Assembly: GCA_030618475.1 (NCBI GenBank)
Contig: JAUXDG010000059.1
Location: 1-12,545, forward strand
Direction: 5' to 3'
Length of the DNA stretch: 12,545 nucleotides
Origin: Gammaproteobacteria bacterium
GTDB taxonomy: Bacteria > Pseudomonadota > Gammaproteobacteria > DSM-19610
Part shown: piece by piece, positions 12,538 through 12,545 of the stretch
Layout: each line of letters starts with the position of its first letter
Position numbering within the stretch: the first letter of the stretch is position 1
Notes under the pieces: generated by a model
Told to the model about the DNA's origin: nothing
The model's database searches: none
The model's input: only the letters and a program-made list of their open reading frames with translations
Position numbers and translations under genes: made by a program

Positions 12538-12545
12538 ATGCCATG
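12538..12545 (+). CDS. Possible start of a further gene (truncated at the right edge)
   Basis: ATG at 12538 is preceded by AGGGGAG (12522-12528) with nine bases between, a good ribosome-binding site. Only two codons and part of a third remain, so neither the gene nor its product can be confirmed. The 12394-12537 stretch before it holds nothing recognisable. Confidence 0.3.

Overview
The window looks like chromosomal DNA from a gammaproteobacterium. The support is the type of genes present (HAE1-type RND pump with periplasmic adaptor, DUF3391/HD-GYP protein, HAMP-linked class III cyclase, NlpC/P60 hydrolase), Shine-Dalgarno starts, and a perfect TGTGA-N6-TCACA CRP-type operator. Most genes are moderately GC-rich, but roughly 2330-3700 is visibly AT-rich and holds a secreted orphan protein and a fluoroacetyl-CoA-thioesterase-like gene, which suggests acquired DNA. 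I cannot name the genus.

Left part (1-2263): the end of an NlpC/P60 cell-wall hydrolase; a non-coding stretch with a long imperfect inverted repeat (368-457); a DsrC/TusE-like gene without the conserved C-terminus; an ICMT/PEMT-type membrane methyltransferase; and, directly after its stop, the decayed C-terminal part of an EAL (c-di-GMP phosphodiesterase) domain with an internal frameshifting deletion. Middle-left part (2330-3615): a small exported protein of unknown function on the minus strand and an FlK-like hotdog thioesterase on the plus strand.

Centre (3980-7335): a nucleotide-signalling cluster. A stand-alone cyclic-nucleotide-binding-fold protein is followed by a membrane class IIIb adenylate cyclase. 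Between them lies a perfect CRP-type palindrome, centred 41.5 bp before the start point predicted from a -10-like box, which is class II activator geometry. The cyclase gene runs into a convergent HD-GYP c-di-GMP phosphodiesterase gene, the two stop codons overlapping. A weaker CRP-like palindrome lies just upstream of the HD-GYP gene. This suggests a local cAMP/c-di-GMP circuit.

Right part (7532-12545): a minus-strand two-gene operon for a membrane fusion protein and an RND transporter, coupled by an ATGA overlap, with no outer-membrane channel gene in view. A divergent plus-strand gene of unknown function (11950-12393) and a possible start of a further gene at the right edge complete the window. 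I saw no tRNA, rRNA, CRISPR array or intact insertion sequence.
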